DNA of 64,000 bases from IMG/VR virus record IMGVR_UViG_3300030294_000005, positions 1-64,000 of that record; one strand, 5' to 3'. Below are positions 61,236 through 64,000 of this stretch, piece by piece (the first letter of the stretch is position 1; every line of letters starts with the position of its first letter). The notes beneath the pieces are model-generated. The model did no database searches. It was not told where the DNA came from and saw only the letters and a program-made list of their open reading frames with translations. The stretch comes from a virus. The position numbers and the translations under genes were made by a program.

Positions 61236-61484
61236 ATGCTCTCAGTAATGATTAAAAATTATAAAGATATTATTAAAAATGAAAATAATATAAACTCTGA
61301 CGAATCTAGTGGTGAGCAAGGGACCTATTCTGTAAGTAATAAAATAGAACCTGATACTAATTATATTAGTAAAAAAGATTTTATTAATACATCAATTAAT
61401 CTTAAACCTGCACAAGATCCTAATCATGGTATTTACAAAGGTGATAAATTTTTAGAACCAGATAAGAATAATAAAAAAGAATAG
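61236..61484 (+). pseudogene. Degraded tandem family copy (C-terminal part)
   Basis: An 82-residue ORF with no clear ribosome binding site. NYISKKDFINTSINLKPAQD matches the C-terminal segment of member 5 (SYISKIDPASILSTNLKYIQ). It lacks the N-terminal domain and looks like a decayed copy, though translation from ATG 61236 is not excluded. Confidence 0.45.
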
Positions 61485-61544
61485 TTTGTACCATTTTACT
61501 TTTATTTAAACATATCTATAATAATATAGATAGGAGTGATTAAT

Positions 61545-62462
61545 GTGAAAATAACTTTAGGTGACAAATATTATAAAGCAGATGAAGAAGGTAATATAGA
61601 AATAATAAGAGTTCAAAAAATAAAAACAGGTTCGATTATTGTATTGGATGATAAAAAAGAAAGACATTCTATATCAGAAATTGAGCTTGATGATTATACA
61701 AGATTAAAACCAGATGCATATATAACTTTTAGTATTGTAACTTTGGAACAAAATATGAGAGATATTATTGTTAGTATGCATAGAAGAAAAGATATTGATG
61801 AGGGTATTGAAGCACCATATGCCGCTTGTAGACAAAATATATTAGATATATTTGCAAATCAAATTGTTAAAAATGATACGTATTATATTGGATGTAGTAT
61901 GAGTAAAGATACATGTCCTTCTGATGTTGATTTTGGTATTATCATTGCCTGTAATTCTATACATAAAATGTATATGGTTTCAGCATATATAGATGATAGA
62001 TTAACTGATTGGTTGGATATTGTACCTTCAAAACAATTTGATACTGTTCTTGTAAATATTTTTGGAAACATAGCTAATGCTAATTTACAAGGATATTCTA
62101 AAACTTTAAAAGAGTTATTAGAAGTTAATTGCTTTATGTATGATTTTCATAAAGGATTTAATATAGATCAAGTTCCATTTAATATAAAATATAACGAAGA
62201 TACATTTGAATTAGACTTTAAACAAACTAAATACTTAGAAGACTTATATAAAGTTGAAATAAGTAGAACGTATGTTGCTAAGTTTACTAAAGAAATAAGT
62301 TTATCAAAAATAAAAAGATATTATGTTTTAATAAATGATATGAATGATAATTTATTTGTAATAGCTTATGATATGGGTAAGTATATAAATAGAACGTTCA
62401 AAGAAAATTTAGTTAATAAAAAAGATTTGGTTGAACTCTTAAAATATAAAATGAGAAAATAG
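61545..62462 (+). CDS. Conserved-looking phage protein
   Basis: A 305-residue protein starting at GTG 61545, 8 bases from TAGGAG; an in-frame GTG at 61536 sits on the binding site itself. Segments such as APYAACRQNILDIFANQIVK and YIGCSMSKDTCPSDVDFGII look like a well-folded alpha-beta core. No catalytic motif recognised. Similar proteins may be virion components, but I cannot confirm this. Confidence 0.5.
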   Translation: MKITLGDKYYKADEEGNIEIIRVQKIKTGSIIVLDDKKERHSISEIELDDYTRLKPDAYITFSIVTLEQNMRDIIVSMHRRKDIDEGIEAPYAACRQNILDIFANQIVKNDTYYIGCSMSKDTCPSDVDFGIIIACNSIHKMYMVSAYIDDRLTDWLDIVPSKQFDTVLVNIFGNIANANLQGYSKTLKELLEVNCFMYDFHKGFNIDQVPFNIKYNEDTFELDFKQTKYLEDLYKVEISRTYVAKFTKEISLSKIKRYYVLINDMNDNLFVIAYDMGKYINRTFKENLVNKKDLVELLKYKMRK

Positions 62463-62500
62463 ATTAATGAGTATATTATTATATTAGGAGGTGATTATTA

Positions 62501-63406
62501 ATGAGTAGACAAGTGGTTATTGACTACGATGATGATAAAAAATGCAGAAGAGGTATATATGGAGAATGGGAATTAATAAAAGAATATTGTAATGATAGAG
62601 CTAATGATGGTTCTATATTATCTAAATACAAATGTAAAATATGTAATAATATTATATTTGTAACTAAGCATAGAATGGATAAATCAAGACATGTATGCAA
62701 AATATGTACTGAAAATTATTATAAATATAACTTTATAGGAAAAACATATAATAGATTAACTATTATAAAGTATGCATATACTGATAAAGATAGTAATCAT
62801 TATTATTATTGTAAATGCTCATGTAATAATCTAATGCTAGAAACTCCAATTAGATTATCTCATTTAAAAGATGAAGATATACAATCATGTGGATGTATAA
62901 GATTAGAAAAGATTAAAGAAAAATTAACAACACATGGATTATCTAATACTAGATTATATAGTATATATGATGCAATGATACGAAGATGCTATGATATTAA
63001 TAATCCAAATTATTATAGATATGGGAAAAGAGGAATTTATGTATGTAATGAATGGTTAGAAGATGATGGATTAAATAATTTTTATAATTGGGCTATTGAA
63101 AATGGCTATAGAGATGACTTGACTATAGATAGAATGGATAATGATGAAATATATGCTCCTTGGAATTGTAGATGGGCAACAAAGATTGAACAAGCAAATA
63201 ATAGAAGTAGTTGCACTTCTATAAATATAATGGGAACCAATTATACTAAAACCGAAATTTCTAGAAAATATAGTATAAATAAATATATATTAAATAAGCA
63301 TATTAATAATGGTGAGCGAATAGAAGATTTAGTAAATGCTATATGTAAATTAAAAATACCTATATCAATTAATACTAAACAAAAAGTTATCAGTTTTTAC
63401 AAGTAA
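62501..63406 (+). CDS. HNH-like endonuclease with zinc-binding N-terminus
   Basis: A 301-residue paralog of the protein at 128. Same order: GIYGEWELIKEY, Cys pairs (CKICN, CKICTEN), CKCSC and SCGC, then LSNTRLYSIYDAMIRRCYDI, RYGKRGIYVCNEWL, LTIDRMDNDEIYAPWNCRW and QANNRS, and a basic C-terminus. RBS TAGGAGGTG. Not within a detectable intron. Likely a free-standing homing endonuclease. Confidence 0.8.
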   Translation: MSRQVVIDYDDDKKCRRGIYGEWELIKEYCNDRANDGSILSKYKCKICNNIIFVTKHRMDKSRHVCKICTENYYKYNFIGKTYNRLTIIKYAYTDKDSNHYYYCKCSCNNLMLETPIRLSHLKDEDIQSCGCIRLEKIKEKLTTHGLSNTRLYSIYDAMIRRCYDINNPNYYRYGKRGIYVCNEWLEDDGLNNFYNWAIENGYRDDLTIDRMDNDEIYAPWNCRWATKIEQANNRSSCTSINIMGTNYTKTEISRKYSINKYILNKHINNGERIEDLVNAICKLKIPISINTKQKVISFYK

Positions 63407-63460
63407 TATTAAATGTCATTAATGTGTATAATTATAAAATATTTTATAAAGTAAATAAAA

Positions 63461-63520
63461 TTATAATTATATATTATTATAATGAAAACAATAATATATT
63501 ACCAATAATAATATATTATT
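63461..63520 (+). promoter_or_regulatory. Phage promoter motif followed by a perfect hairpin
   Basis: TTATAATTATATATTATTAT then AATGAAAA, followed by a 12-bp stem AATAATATATTA (63490-63501) and TAATATATTATT (63509-63520). Same promoter-plus-hairpin design as at 18283 and 31082. Confidence 0.6.
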
Positions 63521-63579
63521 AGAAAAGTACTAAGACAGAAACATTAGTATAATAATAAAAAAAGGGAGAGATTAAAATT

Positions 63580-64000
63580 ATGCAAAATCAAAACCAAGCT
63601 CAAGCACAGAAAACAACAACAACACCAGCCCAGGAGGAACCATTAAGTTTAGATGTAGAACCAATCAAATTTGATGGGCTAATTAAATCAAAATTAATCA
63701 CAACTATAGGTATTGGAAAATTAGTTTGGGAATTATTTAAACCAGTATTCCCAGAGTATGAAGGATGCATTATTCAGCCAGATCAATATGGCCAGTTACA
63801 AATAACTTTATACTTTAAAGATAAAGGAAAATTAACTGATACTAATGCACTTAAGGCTGTCACTCCTATTGGATTGAATCAGCATAGTAGTAGTGCTTAT
63901 GAAAAAATTGCAGCAATTAATCAGAGATTTTCTGCTAGTAAATTTGAACTTACTAAAGATGCCAAGGAAATTCTTGGAGAGTTTTATTGGGTAAGAAACA
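63580..64000 (+). CDS. Partial gene, Gln-rich start (runs off the window)
   Basis: An ORF starts at ATG 63580 behind AAAGGGAGAG and remains open for 140 codons to the right edge. It begins with a Gln/Thr-rich stretch (MQNQNQAQAQKTTTTPAQEE), then a folded part (FDGLIKSKLITTIGIGKLVW, IIQPDQYGQLQITLYFKDKG). GC content is higher than in the neighbours, as in the capsid gene, suggesting high expression. No family recognised. Confidence 0.6.
   Translation, partial: MQNQNQAQAQKTTTTPAQEEPLSLDVEPIKFDGLIKSKLITTIGIGKLVWELFKPVFPEYEGCIIQPDQYGQLQITLYFKDKGKLTDTNALKAVTPIGLNQHSSSAYEKIAAINQRFSASKFELTKDAKEILGEFYWVRN

Overview
This 64 kb window reads as a continuous stretch of a very AT-rich, tightly packed tailed-phage genome. 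The gene set is that of a large (probably jumbo) myovirus: a major capsid protein, a prohead protease, a gp25-like baseplate wedge protein, a gp17-like terminase ATPase, a DnaG-type primase, an SF2 helicase, a phage chaperonin, a dCTP deaminase and a piece of a multisubunit RNA polymerase beta-prime chain. Strong AGGAGG-type ribosome binding sites and low GC suggest a low-GC Gram-positive (Firmicute-like) host. The host cannot be fixed from sequence alone. There is no tRNA or rRNA that I can recognise, and no CRISPR array. Standard stop codons (TAA, TAG, TGA) all seem to be used as stops.

Layout. 1-2.9 kb: HNH-type endonucleases, a stand-alone receiver-like protein and small membrane proteins. 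2.9-11.5 kb: prohead protease and two virion-type genes on the minus strand, mixed with a helicase and small zinc-ribbon proteins on the plus strand. 11.6-18.3 kb: a morphogenesis block with a large helical protein, an acidic scaffold-like protein, the major capsid protein and an HExxH metallopeptidase. 18.3-30 kb: macro-domain protein, possible DNA-binding protein, GroEL-like chaperonin, a gene interrupted by a group I intron, primase and a virion-type protein. 30-36.5 kb, minus strand: repeat protein, RNA polymerase beta-prime fragment (split by a second group I intron carrying a NUMOD4-HNH endonuclease) and baseplate-type genes. 36.6-53.5 kb: an accessory region of short genes, many with their own promoter and terminator. 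It contains a 6 kb island of nine WG-repeat proteins, a three-gene paralog set, acetyltransferase, sigma-region-4-like protein and a truncated terminase. 53.5-57.7 kb: a 1,193-residue multidomain protein (acetyltransferase, P-loop kinase, cysteine-peptidase-like) and dCTP deaminase. 57.8-64 kb: a tandem array of five related proteins, a conserved phage protein, another HNH protein and a partial gene.

Regulation. A repeated motif, roughly AATTATATATTATA then a few bases then ATGAATAAAA, lies upstream of about fifteen genes or operons on both strands and looks like a phage-specific promoter. In at least seven cases the predicted 5' leader begins with a hairpin. Hairpins followed by T-runs close many transcription units, several of them bidirectional between convergent genes.

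The most notable points are: an intron placed inside the catalytic metal-binding motif of the RNA polymerase; a sibling intron that has lost its endonuclease but kept the last 15 or so codons; the WG-repeat island with recurring terminator-promoter spacers; the uncharacterised five-copy array; and a terminase-like ATPase without a nuclease domain.
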